Shown piece by piece: positions 11,324 through 21,562 of a DNA stretch of 64,000 nt (position 1 is the stretch's first letter; the number at the start of each line of letters is the position of its first letter). Position numbers and translations under genes: made by a program. The stretch is from Bacteroidota bacterium (GTDB lineage Bacteria > Bacteroidota > Bacteroidia > AKYH767-A > OLB10), in contig JADJMG010000005.1 in NCBI GenBank assembly GCA_016709725.1, positions 347,501 to 411,500 on the forward strand. Reading direction: 5' to 3'. The notes beneath the pieces were generated by a model. It made no database searches, was not told where the DNA came from, and saw only the letters and a list, made by a program, of their open reading frames with translations.

Positions 11324-12149
11324 CTATGTCGCTTTCTCTAGCCTTCTCTTCTTACTCACCACGGCTTTAGACACATAAATACTTATTTCATATAAAAAAA
11401 ACAGTGGAATAGCGACCAATAGCTGACTAGTCACATCGGGAGAAGGCGTGATTAATGCGGCAATAATTAAATTAAATACCATGGCATGTTTGCGATACTT
11501 CCGCATAAATTCAGGGCTCAATATTCCCAGTTTACTCAAGAAATAGACGACCATTGGCAATTCGAAAATGATTCCCGTAGACATCGATAAAACCGTCACG
11601 GTATTGATATACGAATCCATGCTGATGGAATTCGCAATTTCCGCACTGACTTTATAGTTTCCTAAGAAATTAATAGAAAGTGGGGTAATCACATAATAGC
11701 CAAAGGAAACACCAAGCATAAAGAGCAGGGAAGTAAAAAAACAACACCTTGACTCACTTTATCTCCTTTTCAGACAATGCAGGGCGAATAAAACGCCACA
11801 GTTCCCATACGAGATAAGGGAATCCGACTATAAAACCCGTCATAAAAGCGATCCACATATGGGTTGTGAATTGTCCGCTAATATTGAGGTTCACGACGGA
11901 AAAGTCCACTTTATCCATGCACATTCCAAGGTCGTAACGGGTACTTAACTCACACAAGACGCGATAGGTAAGGAAATCGGAATTCTTGGGCGCCATGATG
12001 ATCCCATCAAAAATGAACTCCTTATTCATAAAAGCAACGATAGCCACCACTACAATCACAATGGCCGAACGCACGATATGCCAGCGAAGTGCCTCGAGGT
12101 GATCGAGGAAGGTCATTTCGTGATGGACATCATTTTTCAAGCCTAACAT
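11324..12149 (-). CDS. tatC: Sec-independent protein translocase TatC, one frameshift
   Basis: Integral membrane core of the twin-arginine translocase that recognises Tat signal peptides. The N-terminal conserved region MTFLDHLEALRWHIVRSAIV is followed by FPYLVWELWRFIRPALSEKE, a TatC hallmark. The later hydrophobic segments include SMSTGIIFELPMVVYFLSKL, FMRKYRKHAMV and AALITPSPDV. The frame breaks at the three T's 11758-11760 (four expected), which joins EKEIK to VSQGVVFFTSLLF. Reconstructed length is about 275 residues with six likely membrane spans. No tatA or tatB is adjacent. Confidence 0.92.
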
Positions 12150-12259
12150 GCATTCTCTTTAAGACTGCAATATTAGTGGAATTTGGGGAGTTTAAGTGGT
12201 ATCATGAGTCGGTATAACCAACTCAATAGATAGCCATTACGATTTAGAGAGATTGTTTT

Positions 12260-13713
12260 TTACTTCACTTTCAAATTCAATCGAGAAATTACATCAATCA
12301 ATGGAGTACAGAATCCTAATCCCTCTACCCTGCTTCCTGAAATTTTCGAATTCACCACTCCAATAAATGAGCCTGTACTGGTTACTAAGGGACCACCACT
12401 ATTACCTGGGCTTACACTAACATCCGTTTGAATCAATGTTAATTTATCGCTTCCTTTGCGGACTCCAGAAATAATTCCTTTTGAAACAGTTTGACTTAGT
12501 TCCATTGAAGCTGGCGTACCAATTGCCATCACTTCATCAGAAACTTCAAACTCTACGAGTTTTTTCAAGTTAAATGAAAATGGAAAAGTGGAGACTGTTT
12601 TTAAAAGTGCTAAATCAGCCATTTTACTGGTTCTATCTAATTTACAATTTAGCGTATCCCCTTTACTGGTAATTACTTTTATAGTACTATCAGGTGAGTC
12701 TGAAATCACATGATAACTTGTCAATATATATCCATCGTTACTCACTACACAACCTGATCCAAAAGAATCATTTGTTTTAATCGTTACCGTTGCTTTCAGT
12801 GCCGATTTCATATCCATAACAGCCGTAGTTGAAACCAACTCTAACGCTTTCAATTTAGAAGCTTTTAAGGACTCATCATCCTTAAAGATTACATGAGCAG
12901 CCGAATCTTCTAATTCATCATACAGCGTATTTGCAATAGCTTCTTGCATCAATTTATCAATAAAAGCTGTTTTAGCTTTGTAGTCTAAAGTTTCCCATTT
13001 TAAAAATCCAAACTATAAATTCCCGATTTAGAATCTCTGTCATACTTATATAATTTCTTTCCGAATTTATCTTTAAAGTCATAGTCGACACCGACCTCTA
13101 ATTGAATCGCCCAATTAGAACACTTTTTGTCAATTTGATAAAAAAAGCATCTTGCATAATTAAAAGTAACATCTACCATACATTTATATTCTCCAGAATT
13201 AAACAATGTACTGTTTGTGTCAATATATCCACTTGTTGAAATTGCAAACAAAAGGTTTTCCCCAGCTTTTTCTCCAAAACCAGAAACACCAGATTTGTCA
13301 AAACACTCCGGTGCTAATCTAGCATTCTTGATCTTTCTAAATTCTTTATAGTCGTAAAAGAAATACTCAGTAAAAAAGGTTTCTCCTTTCGCTTTTCTTA
13401 ACTCTACAGGTGGAGTTCCCGTTTCACTCTTGTAAATTTTATGATTGACATCAATTTTAATTTCTTTATCTTTAATATAAAACACATCGTGTTCAGTTAT
13501 GTATCCTGCACGAACAACTTTGATTTGACGCAATAATTTTTTAGGATCAATGCTTACTTTAACTTCCGTTCCAGTACCAATTTTTACATCATCAACAAAC
13601 ACTTCACAATCACTGGAATTAGTCTTTATCGTGAAAACATCTTTTGTTTGCCCTTTCAAACTAACACTATTAAAAATTAACAAAATCAACGATACTTTAA
13701 ATAAAATTCTCAT
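12260..13713 (-). CDS. Secreted PEGA-like plus trypsin-like serine protease (copy 1), one frameshift
   Basis: About 484 residues joined. The signal peptide is followed by a PEGA-like repeat domain (about 25-85: NSSDCEVFVDDVKIGTG and VVRAGYITEHDVF), then a Cys-containing domain I do not recognise, then an HtrA-type chymotrypsin-fold protease. The catalytic triad is visible: His in LTSYHVIS, Asp in MADLALLK, Ser in SPGNSGGPLV. No PDZ domain follows. The frame breaks at the five A's 13002-13006 (six expected), giving SLDFLKWETLD, which parallels SLDRLKW in the neighbouring paralogue. It lies in tandem with 13907-15366. Location is inferred to be periplasm or surface; substrate unknown. Confidence 0.82.
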
Positions 13714-13906
13714 AGTTTTTTATTTGAAATTTAACGATTAAACTCTTACCACTTACAATGGCAATTCAATTAACAATAATACTGAAAAACTTAATAAGCT
13801 ACAAAGCACAAACTTGACGTTAAAATTAAAACGCATCCATTATTTATTGCCCCTTAGTGTCATTAAAAAATGGGTATAATTAGCTGACTAAATGCCCTTT
13901 ATATAT

Positions 13907-15366
13907 TTACTTCACATTTAAATTCAGAAAAGTAATTACATCTGAAACAGGGGTACAAAAAGCAAGTCCTTCTATTCGCCCACCAGAAATTTTTGAATTT
14001 ACTACTCCTATAAATATTCCAGGCAATTTTAGTAAAGGTCCGCCGCTGTTTCCTGGGCTAACAGCTACATCAGTTTGAATAATCGTATTTTTATCTCCAC
14101 TTTTCGGACAGCGGAAACAATACCTTTTGAAACCGTTTGACTTAATTCCATGGAAGCTGGAGTTCCGATGGCCACTACTTCGTCAGTGACTTCTATTTCT
14201 GTACTAGCAAGCAAGCTAAAAGCAAACGGAAAAGTCTTACTCGTTTTTATTAAAGCCAAATCAGCCGACTTACTTGTCCTCACCACTATTCCTTTTATGG
14301 TATCGCCACCATTAGAAATGATATGAATAACACTATCCTTGAAATCAGCAATTACATGATAACTGGATAAAATATAACCGTCATTACTCACCACACAACC
14401 CGATCCAAAAGAATCACCTGTTTTAATGGTAACTGTTGCTTTCAAGGCCGATTTCATATCAGTTACGGAGCTACTGTTATTTAAATGTAACGACTCTAAT
14501 TTGGTAGCGGCCAATGGTTCCTCGTCTTTAAAAATTATTTCAGATTCAGAATCAGCAATCAAATCATAAAGCGAATTAGCGATAGCCTCCTCCATTCTAC
14601 TATTAAAAAATTTCCTCTTTTCATCCGAATCAATCGATAACCATTTCAGTCTATCCAAGCTATACGTTCCCGACCAACCTCTTTTTCTCAAATTATAAAT
14701 TTCCTTTCCAAATTTATCTTTAAATTCATAATTAACTTCAACTTCAATTCGCATTGCCATTTGACTGCAATTTTTCGAAGTTTCATAAAAATAACATCCC
14801 GCCAAATTCACAGTGGCTTCTAACTGACATTTATAATTATCTAATTTCAACATGGAATAATTCGTATCTACAATACCTGTTGACGCAAGTCCTTTTACAA
14901 AATACGAGTGGACATCTCTTTGATAATCACGCAAAGCTACTTTATCATAACAGTTATGATGGGTTGGATTAAAAAGATTTTTTCTATACATTTCATAATC
15001 GTAAAAATAATTGAAGGCTTTTACTTCGTTATAGTTGGCTCCTGTTAAAACAACCGGAGGAAGACCTGATTCACTTATAAAAGTTTTACGATCCACATTT
15101 ATTTCAATCTCTTTATCCCCATAAAACGCGACTTCGTATTTTGGAAAATAACCGGGTCGTGTCACTTTAATCTGTTTCATTGTATTCTTCTTATCCAATA
15201 AAAAGTTTATTGATTTACCGGTTCCCACTTTCACCTCATCTACAAAAACTTCGCAATCGTCGGCATTTGTATTGATAAGGAAAGATTGGGCTTGTACAGA
15301 TTGAAAACAGGAACAAAGGCAAATAAAAAATAAACTTGTTGCCACTAATTTTAGGAAACGGAACAT
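13907..15366 (-). CDS. Secreted PEGA-like plus trypsin-like serine protease (copy 2), one frameshift
   Basis: Paralogue of the preceding protease with the same order: signal peptide, PEGA-like domain (NADDCEVFVDEVKVGTG, VTRPGYFPKYEV), unrecognised Cys-bearing domain (CYDKVALRDY, KNCSQMAMRIEVEVNYEFKD), HtrA-like protease. Triad: His in LSSYHVIA, Asp in SADLALIK, Ser in SPGNSGGPLL. The frame breaks at the four T's 14101-14104 (five expected). Restoring one base joins VSAVRK to SGDKNTIIQTDVAVS and carries the gene to a TAA at 13907-13909. A Cys-rich stretch in the signal peptide region (CLCSC) could also allow lipidation. Shared blocks of near identity with copy 1 show tandem duplication. Confidence 0.82.
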
Positions 15367-15539
15367 ATTAAACTATTTTGGTTAATGATTTTTAAAAAAG
15401 AAGCTTCACTGATTTTCTAGAGAATGGGAACTTTGAGTAATTGTTTGATGAACAAACATTATCAAATACAATATCAATAATAAAGCTTGTTTGATGCAAG
15501 TAAGAAGAATCTTCTATTTCATGAATTAATTTATGACCT

Positions 15540-16504
15540 TCAAATAATACCTTCCTTCAACAAGTCGTGCAAATGAACAAATCCGATGAAATTTGTACCA
15601 TCGCTAACTACTAACTGAGTAATATTATTGGATTTCATCAAAGTCAACGCTTCAACCGCCATCATCTCACGAATTACTGTTTTGGGGTTTTTCGTCATAA
15701 TATCACCTGCTTTCAGCGTATCAAAATCGAATTTTTTCTGCATCATGCGTCTTAAATCCCCATCGGTGATGATTCCAACTAACTTTCCTGAATCCACAAC
15801 CGCAGTAGCACCCAGACGTTTGGAAGAAATTTCTAGAATTACCTCATTTAAAGGTGCATCCGAAGAAACGATTGGTTGTTCAATATTTGAAAGCAAATCT
15901 TCTACTTTTAGGTACAATCTCTTTCCCAAGGCTCCACCAGGATGATATCGGGCAAAATCGGAAGCCGTAAATCCTTTCATTTCCAGCAAGCAAACGGCTA
16001 ACGCATCACCCATAGCCAACTGAGCGGTGGTGCTACTGGTTGGGGCTAAATTATTTGGACAAGCTTCTTTCTTCACTTTTGTCGATAAAACATAGTCGGC
16101 TTGAGTTGCTAAAAATGAATCCATCACACCCACCATGGCAATCAAAACATTTCCTCCACTTTTAATTAACGGAGCTAACACTTTGATTTCAGGAGTATTG
16201 CCAGAATTTGATATTAAAATTACTGTATCATTTCGCTGAATCATGCCTAAATCACCATGAATGGCATCGGCAGCATGAAGAAAAACGGCCGGTGTGCCCG
16301 TAGAATTTAGCGTAGCTACAATTTTATTGGCGATAATTGCTGATTTTCCAATTCCGCTCACCACTACTCTTCCTTCTGAAGCATGAATCAGCTTAATAGA
16401 TGAAATAAAATCATCATTCAACATCTCCATAAGCCCTAAAACAGAGTCAGCTTCAATTTGAAGCGTTTCTTTTGCAAGAGAAATAATTTTTGATCGCTCA
16501 GCAT
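15540..16504 (-). CDS. kdsD: Arabinose-5-phosphate isomerase KdsD/KpsF family, one frameshift
   Basis: Interconverts ribulose-5-phosphate and arabinose-5-phosphate, the first step to KDO for lipopolysaccharide. An N-terminal SIS domain (VVSGIGKSAIIANKIVATLN, DLGMIQRNDTVILISNSGNT) is followed by two CBS motifs (ATAVVDSGKLVGIITDGDLR and a C-terminal pair). The conserved FARYHPGGALGKRL linker is present. The ATG at 16504 is out of frame by one base in the T run 16487-16491. Adding a base gives MLSDQKIISLAKETLQIEAD, the family N-terminus. The alternative start at 16430 would delete the first helix. Reconstructed length is about 322 residues. Confidence 0.9.
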
Positions 16505-16699
16505 ATTATCTTTTAAATTTGGGAAAGTAATGCAAAGATCATTTTTTTACGCAGAAATGAAATAGATTTCTTGTTTTATTAAATACAAAACAATATCTTC
16601 ACCTAACAAGTAGTTAAATCAAATCATGGCTCAGTGTGAATTCAACATGAAACGTAATATTTTCATGAAAATTATACTGTGAGCAAGAGTAAAAAATTG

Positions 16700-16707
16700 T
16701 AAATTTG
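16700..16707 (+). promoter_or_regulatory. Candidate -7 element TAAATTTG for recQ
   Basis: TAAATTTG matches the Bacteroidota TAnnTTTG -7 box exactly and sits 24 bases before the recQ ATG at 16731. A clear TTTG -33 element is not seen at the expected distance, so this is a partial match. The rest of the 16505-16730 gap shows nothing else I can name. Confidence 0.4.
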
Positions 16708-16730
16708 TAGTCCTTAATTTCCAATGAAAC

Positions 16731-18920
16731 ATGTTAGTTGAAGAAAACACGCTGAATGAAGCGTTAAATAAATATTTTGGGTATGACCAGTTTAAAGGTG
16801 CGCAAGAAGAAGTAATTCGGAATGTGCTTGCACGTAAAAACACTTTTGTCATCATGCCTACTGGTGGTGGAAAATCGATGTGCTACCAATTACCTGCTCT
16901 AATGAGCAAGGGTACAGCCATCATCATTTCTCCATTAATTGCCTTGATGAAAAATCAGGTAGATGCCATACGCGGATTTAATACTGATGATGGTGTTGCT
17001 CATTTTTTAAATTCATCGTTGAACAAAGCAGAAATTACACGTGTAAAGCAAGATATCACAAATGGCAATACGAAGTTGTTATATGTGGCTCCCGAATCAT
17101 TAACCAAAGAAGAGAATATTAAATTTTTAAAAGAAGTTAATATTTCATTTTTTGCAATAGATGAAGCACATTGTATTTCTGAATGGGGACATGATTTCCG
17201 ACCTGAATATCGTCGCCTTCGTTCCATCATCGAGCAAATTGGTGAAGTACCTATCATCGCACTCACTGCTACCGCTACCGAAAAAGTGCAAGCTGATATT
17301 CAAAAGAATTTAGGAATGATGGATGCACAAGTTTTTAAAGCTTCCTTTAATCGTCCAAATTTATATTACGAAATACGTCCAAAGGTTAACGTATTAAAAG
17401 AAATGATCAAGTTTGTAAAGCAACATACAGGCAAATCAGGAATCATTTATTGTTTGAGTCGTAAAAAAGTAGAAGAAGTTGCACAAACATTAACAGTGAA
17501 TGGGATCAAAGCACTTCCTTATCATGCAGGATTAGATGCGGGTACACGCGCTTCTACGCAAGATAAATTTTTGATGGAAGAGATGGATGTGATCGTGGCT
17601 ACGATTGCATTCGGAATGGGAATTGACAAACCCGATGTTCGTTTTGTAATTCATCACGATATTCCTAAAAGCTTAGAAGGATATTACCAAGAAACAGGAC
17701 GTGCCGGAAGAGATGGTCGCGAAGGAAGATGTGTTACTTTTTATAGCTACAAAGACATCGAGAAGCTTGAGAAATTCATGAAAGGCAAACCGGTTGCGGA
17801 ACAAGAAATTGGAAAGCAACTTTTATCGGAAACCGTAGGTTATGCTGAAACATCAGTTTGCAGAAGAAGAGTATTACTAAATTATTTTGGTGAGAAATAC
17901 GAAAGTGATAATTGCAATAGTTGTGACAATTGCTTGCATCCAAAACCATTGATTGAAGCACAAGATGAAATGTCGTTGTTGCTAGAGACGATTTTAGCGG
18001 TAAAAGAAAAACATCAAGCAGAACATATTGTAAATATTCTTATCGGACAACTTGATCAGCAAGTAAAAAATTACAAGCATAATGCTTTAGAAGTTTTTGC
18101 AGAAGGTGTTGAACAAGGCGAACGTTTTTGGACAACATTAATTCGTCAATCTATCCTGGCTGGATTGCTCACAAAGGATATTGATAATTACGGTTTATTG
18201 AAAGTGAGTGAAGAAGGTCATGCCTTTTTGAAAAATCCAACCTCATTCAAAATTGCTATCGACTCAAAATTTGAAGATGCCGATGCAGATGAAGATGATG
18301 AAGCAGGTGCAGGTGGCGGTGGTGCTGCGGATGAGCAACTTTTTGAAATGCTTAAAACATTACGTAAAAATGTTGCCAAGCAAAAAAATCTACCTCCATT
18401 CGTTGTCTTCCAAGATCCCTCTTTAGAAGAGATGGCAACAAATTATCCAATCACCATTGATGAATTAAAAAACATCACGGGTGTTGGAAATGGAAAAGCA
18501 ACGAAGTACGGAAAGCCATTTATTGATCTCATCAAAAAGTATGTTGACGAGAATGAAATTGAGCGTCCTGATGATATGGTAGTGAAGAGTGTTGTAAACA
18601 AGAGCGGATTGAAAGTGCATATCATTCAAAACATCGACAGAAGAATTTCTTTAGATGATATGGCGAAGTCGAAAGGATTGAAGTTAGAAGATATCATTGG
18701 TGAAATTGAAAGCATTGTTGCATCTGGCACTCGAGTAGATATTCAATATTACATCAACGAAGTAATTGATGAAGAACGTCAGGAAGAAGTTTTTGATTAT
18801 TTCCGCACTGCAGAAAACGATACCATAGAAGCTGCCATCAATGAGATGGGAGAAAACGAATACACTGTAGATGAAATTCGATTGATACGGATTAAGTTTA
18901 TGAGTGAGGTCGCTAACTAA
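16731..18920 (+). CDS. recQ: ATP-dependent DNA helicase RecQ
   Basis: 729 residues, the long Bacteroidota form. The 3'-5' helicase unwinds recombination and replication intermediates. Walker A is TGGGKS (44-49), Walker B is DEAH (144-147), and motif VI is ETGRAGRDG. The RQC zinc-binding cysteines follow (CRRRVLLNYFG then NCNSCDNC, about 376-405). An HRDC domain lies around 510-590 (LRKNVAKQKNLPPFVVFQDP), followed by an extra C-terminal helical region of about 110 residues that is common in this phylum. An acidic/Gly linker (DADEDDEAGAGGGGA) precedes the HRDC domain. The gene is intact. A 70-bp tandem array starts immediately after its stop codon. Confidence 0.96.
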   Translation: MLVEENTLNEALNKYFGYDQFKGAQEEVIRNVLARKNTFVIMPTGGGKSMCYQLPALMSKGTAIIISPLIALMKNQVDAIRGFNTDDGVAHFLNSSLNKAEITRVKQDITNGNTKLLYVAPESLTKEENIKFLKEVNISFFAIDEAHCISEWGHDFRPEYRRLRSIIEQIGEVPIIALTATATEKVQADIQKNLGMMDAQVFKASFNRPNLYYEIRPKVNVLKEMIKFVKQHTGKSGIIYCLSRKKVEEVAQTLTVNGIKALPYHAGLDAGTRASTQDKFLMEEMDVIVATIAFGMGIDKPDVRFVIHHDIPKSLEGYYQETGRAGRDGREGRCVTFYSYKDIEKLEKFMKGKPVAEQEIGKQLLSETVGYAETSVCRRRVLLNYFGEKYESDNCNSCDNCLHPKPLIEAQDEMSLLLETILAVKEKHQAEHIVNILIGQLDQQVKNYKHNALEVFAEGVEQGERFWTTLIRQSILAGLLTKDIDNYGLLKVSEEGHAFLKNPTSFKIAIDSKFEDADADEDDEAGAGGGGAADEQLFEMLKTLRKNVAKQKNLPPFVVFQDPSLEEMATNYPITIDELKNITGVGNGKATKYGKPFIDLIKKYVDENEIERPDDMVVKSVVNKSGLKVHIIQNIDRRISLDDMAKSKGLKLEDIIGEIESIVASGTRVDIQYYINEVIDEERQEEVFDYFRTAENDTIEAAINEMGENEYTVDEIRLIRIKFMSEVAN

Positions 18921-18921
18921 C

Positions 18922-19528
18922 GCGAAATGCGTTTGACGCGATCCCGAAGTGTCGGGAGCGAATTAACACGAAATGCGAAAGTGCGAATGACACGATCCCG
19001 AAATGTCGGGAGCTAACTACGCGAAATGCGAATCAACACGAAATGCGAAAGTGCGAATGACACGATCCCGAAATGTCGGGAGCTAACTACGTGACATGCG
19101 AATCAACACGAAATGCGAAAGTGCGAATGACATGATCCCGAAATGTCGGGAGCTAACTACGCGAAATGCGAATCAACACGAAATGCGAAAGTGCGAAAGT
19201 GCGAATGACACGAAATGCGAAAGTGCGAATGATGCGAAAGTGCGAATGACACGATCCGGAAATGTCGGAGCTAACTACGCGAAATGCGAATCAACACGAA
19301 ATGCGAAAGTGCGAATGACATGATCCCAAATGTCGGGAGCTAACTACGCGAAATGCGAATCAACACGAAATGCGAAAGTGCGAATGACATGATCCCGAAA
19401 TGTCGGGAGCTAACTACGCGAAATGCGAATCAAACACGAAATGCGAAAGTGCGAAAGTGCGAAAGTGCGAATGACACGAAATGCGAAAGTGCGAATGATG
19501 CGAAAGTGCGAATGATGCGAAATATAAT
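18922..19528. repeat. 70-bp tandem repeat array with internal hairpin, about seven copies
   Basis: Starting one base after recQ, units of about 70 bp contain GCGAAATGCGAATCAACACG, AAATGCGAAAGTGCGAATGA and a hairpin CCCGAAATGTCGGG. The GTCGGG landmark recurs at 18951, 19005, 19075, 19145, 19264 (as GTCGG), 19332 and 19402, so three intervals are exactly 70. The longer interval is caused by internal expansion of a GTGCGAAA-type subunit. The array degenerates into further subunits to about 19528. Small open frames inside it are repeat translations, not genes. A single related fragment lies at 34090. Confidence 0.9.
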
Positions 19529-19689
19529 ATATCATCAAATCTATATTGGCTTCGTTTTTCCAAATTGATTCTTTTAACAGTCTCGCTTTAGCTATCGGGA
19601 AACCAATTCACCAATACACCTCGCGAGGCTTCGCGATTACCAATTTGCCCCAGATGTACAATGCTTCGGACAGACTTCTGGGCAAAGCA

Positions 19690-19707
19690 TCCCGATAGCT
19701 ATCGGGA
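19690..19707. repeat. 18-bp perfect palindrome TCCCGATAGCTATCGGGA
   Basis: The 18 bases are a perfect inverted repeat. Partial copies (AGCTATCGGGA near 19590) and an imperfect copy at 44296-44313 (TCCCGATATCTATCGGGA) show that it is dispersed. It shares the CCCGA/TCGGG arms with the hairpin of the 70-bp array. Function is unknown. Confidence 0.7.
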
Positions 19708-19709
19708 CA

Positions 19710-19780
19710 CCAATTCGCCAATTCGCCAATTCACCAATTCACCAACTTGCCAACTTGCCAATTTGCCAATTTGCCAATTA
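19710..19780. repeat. 8-bp tandem repeat, units in identical pairs
   Basis: Nine adjacent 8-bp units read CCAATTCG x2, CCAATTCA x2, CCAACTTG x2, CCAATTTG x2 and CCAATTA. A reverse-complement tract of the same family lies at 47387-47420, after another gene. This is an intergenic microsatellite upstream of the DUF2795 terminator. Confidence 0.8.
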
Positions 19781-19782
19781 AC

Positions 19783-19810
19783 AAAAAAGCCCATCTCATC
19801 GACGGGCTTT
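19783..19810 (-). terminator. Rho-independent terminator after the DUF2795 gene
   Basis: On the minus strand AAAGCCC (19810-19804) pairs with GGGCTTT (19792-19786) across an 11-base loop and is followed by a T-rich tract. It lies 19 bases past the stop codon of the DUF2795 gene. Confidence 0.75.
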
Positions 19811-19828
19811 CTGCTTTTTAATGTTTTT

Positions 19829-20050
19829 CTAATATTCGTCTTCGTTGAAGAAGAAATCATCTTTGGTGGGATAATCTGGCCAAATCTCTTCTATGTTTTC
19901 GTAGGATTCACCTTCGTCTTCTAACTCCTGTAAGTTTTCTATCACTTCCATCGGAGCTCCTGAACGAATGGCATAATCTATCAATTCGTCTTTGGTTGCC
20001 GGCCAAGGGGCATCTTCAAGGTGTTGTGCGAGTTCGAGGGTCCAATACAT
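19829..20050 (-). CDS. DUF2795 domain-containing protein
   Basis: 73 residues, a small acidic protein whose sequence (MYWTLELAQHLEDAPWPATK, DELIDYAIRSGAP, IEEIWPDYPT) is the Bacteroidota DUF2795 type, almost universally conserved in length. Function is unknown. It is followed directly by a strong terminator and sits last in a minus-strand run after the adenosyltransferase and ABC ATPase, although a gap of about 120 bases suggests its own promoter. Confidence 0.85.
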   Translation of the reverse strand: MYWTLELAQHLEDAPWPATKDELIDYAIRSGAPMEVIENLQELEDEGESYENIEEIWPDYPTKDDFFFNEDEY

Positions 20051-20172
20051 ATTCTTAACTGATTAATGCGTTATTACGATAAATCTCCTGAATGGTTCAA
20101 GCCTTCATGGAGGGCGCGCAAAAATAACAAAATGAAACTCTAAAAAGCTAAATATTTCAACTATGTTTTTTT

Positions 20173-20721
20173 TCACAATTTTGGGCTCCAAGGACTTTCT
20201 ATCACTTTCATGTTCATTCCGAGGTATCGACTTAAGGTGAAGAGGTAATCTGAGAGTCGATTGAGATACACTACAATCTTTTCATTTACAGGTGCTTCCT
20301 CGTTTAAATGAGTTACTAATCGCTCACACCTGCGGCAAACACAGCGAGCAATATGCGTAAATGAAACGGTGGTATTTCCGCCTGGTAGAATAAATGATTT
20401 TAATTCGGGCAAGAGCGCAGTCATACGATCTATTTCTTTTTCAAGCACTTCTATGTCCTCTAATTTAATCTCCGGCAATTTCATCCTGCTTTTCTCTGGA
20501 TCACTAGCTAGATGAGATCCGATTGTGAATAACCGATCTTGAATCTCTAGCAAGGTGTTGATACTCTGCTGATCTATTTCCTGATCGCGAATTAATCCGA
20601 TGTATGAATTCAACTCATCAACGGTGCCATAAGCCTCAATCCGGATATGATGCTTAGGAACTCGGGTCCCACCAATGAGGGAAGTTAGTCCAGCATCACC
20701 TGTTTTCGTGTAAATTTTCAT
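20173..20721 (-). CDS. Cob(I)yrinic acid a,c-diamide adenosyltransferase, PduO type
   Basis: 182 residues. Transfers the 5'-deoxyadenosyl group from ATP to cob(I)alamin, producing adenosylcobalamin. The N-terminal ATP-binding motif KIYTKTGDAGLTSLIGGTR is followed by RIEAYGTVDELNSYIGLIRD. The C-terminal helix contains CVCRRCERLV and LNRLSDYLFTLSRYL, all PduO-type hallmarks. It lies 22 bases after the ABC ATPase gene and may be cotranscribed with it. The product would supply AdoCbl to B12 enzymes and to the CarH-like regulator at 48444. Confidence 0.93.
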   Translation of the reverse strand: MKIYTKTGDAGLTSLIGGTRVPKHHIRIEAYGTVDELNSYIGLIRDQEIDQQSINTLLEIQDRLFTIGSHLASDPEKSRMKLPEIKLEDIEVLEKEIDRMTALLPELKSFILPGGNTTVSFTHIARCVCRRCERLVTHLNEEAPVNEKIVVYLNRLSDYLFTLSRYLGMNMKVIESPWSPKL

Positions 20722-20743
20722 GCTCCTGCATTGACTTCATTTA

Positions 20744-21436
20744 TCATAGGATTCGGATTTTTTGGTCCGACTCCACCATTCCATCTTTTAATCGAACAAT
20801 GCGATGTGCGTGTCGGGCAATGTCCTCTTCGTGAGTCACCAAAATTACGGTATTTCCTTTATCGTGGATATCGGCTAATAAGGCCATAATCTCTATAGAT
20901 GTTTTGGAATCCAAGTTTCCGGTGGGCTCATCAGCAAGGATAATCGCTGGCTTTGTCACCAAGGCTCTTGCAATGGCGACACGTTGACGTTGTCCGCCTG
21001 AAAGTTCGTTGGGTCGATGGGTAACACGATCACCTAAGCCTACGTCTTGAAGCGACTTTAACGCACGCGCTTCACGTTCTTCGCGACTCACTCCAGCATA
21101 CACCAAGGGGAGAGCTACATTATCGAGAGCGGTAGAGCGAGGAAGCAAATTAAATGTTTGGAAAACAAATCCAATTTGCTTGTTTCTAATCTCTGCTAAT
21201 TCGTTATCGCTTAGTCGAGAAACATCTATGTTGTTAAGGTGATACTCTCCACCTGAAGGCGTGTCTAGACAACCCAATACATTCATCAAGGTAGATTTTC
21301 CGGATCCCGATGATCCCATCAAGGCCACATATTCATTCTTAGCAATAGAAAGTGTAATGGAACGCAAGGCGTAAATGGTTTCTAAACCTACTTTATACAC
21401 TCTGGAAATATTTTTTACTTGAATAATGTTCTCCAC
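20744..21436 (-). CDS. ABC transporter ATP-binding protein, MacB/LolD-like
   Basis: 230 residues. Walker A is GSSGSGKST (41-49), the signature is LSGGQR (145-150) and Walker B is IILADEPTGNLDSKT. The sequence RVYKVGLETIYALRSITLSI with SSGSGKSTLMNVLGCLDTPS is characteristic of the MacB/LolD lineage that drives FtsX-like permeases in lipoprotein trafficking or efflux. No permease gene is adjacent, so the partner is encoded elsewhere or the ATPase serves several permeases. Confidence 0.88.
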   Translation of the reverse strand: MENIIQVKNISRVYKVGLETIYALRSITLSIAKNEYVALMGSSGSGKSTLMNVLGCLDTPSGGEYHLNNIDVSRLSDNELAEIRNKQIGFVFQTFNLLPRSTALDNVALPLVYAGVSREEREARALKSLQDVGLGDRVTHRPNELSGGQRQRVAIARALVTKPAIILADEPTGNLDSKTSIEIMALLADIHDKGNTVILVTHEEDIARHAHRIVRLKDGMVESDQKIRIL

Positions 21437-21562
21437 GCTGGTTGCTTTTTTTCAAAAGTAAGAAAGAATGCGATTCGTCGGATTCGGATGAGGATGTGAA
21501 TTGAACGATTGAGGTGAGAAATTGAAGTTTCTGGACAAGTCCATCTAAAAAAGACAAAGAAA

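Noticed and set aside
18922..19528. CRISPR array
   Set aside because: The 70-bp units repeat throughout, with no unique spacers of constant length, and no cas genes are nearby.
19096..19568. Small repeated proteins (NDTKCESAND-like)
   Set aside because: These frames are translations of the tandem repeat and change with the unit; there is no start signal or family.
20722..20743. Cobalamin riboswitch before the adenosyltransferase
   Set aside because: Only 22 bases separate it from the upstream gene; no room for the structure.
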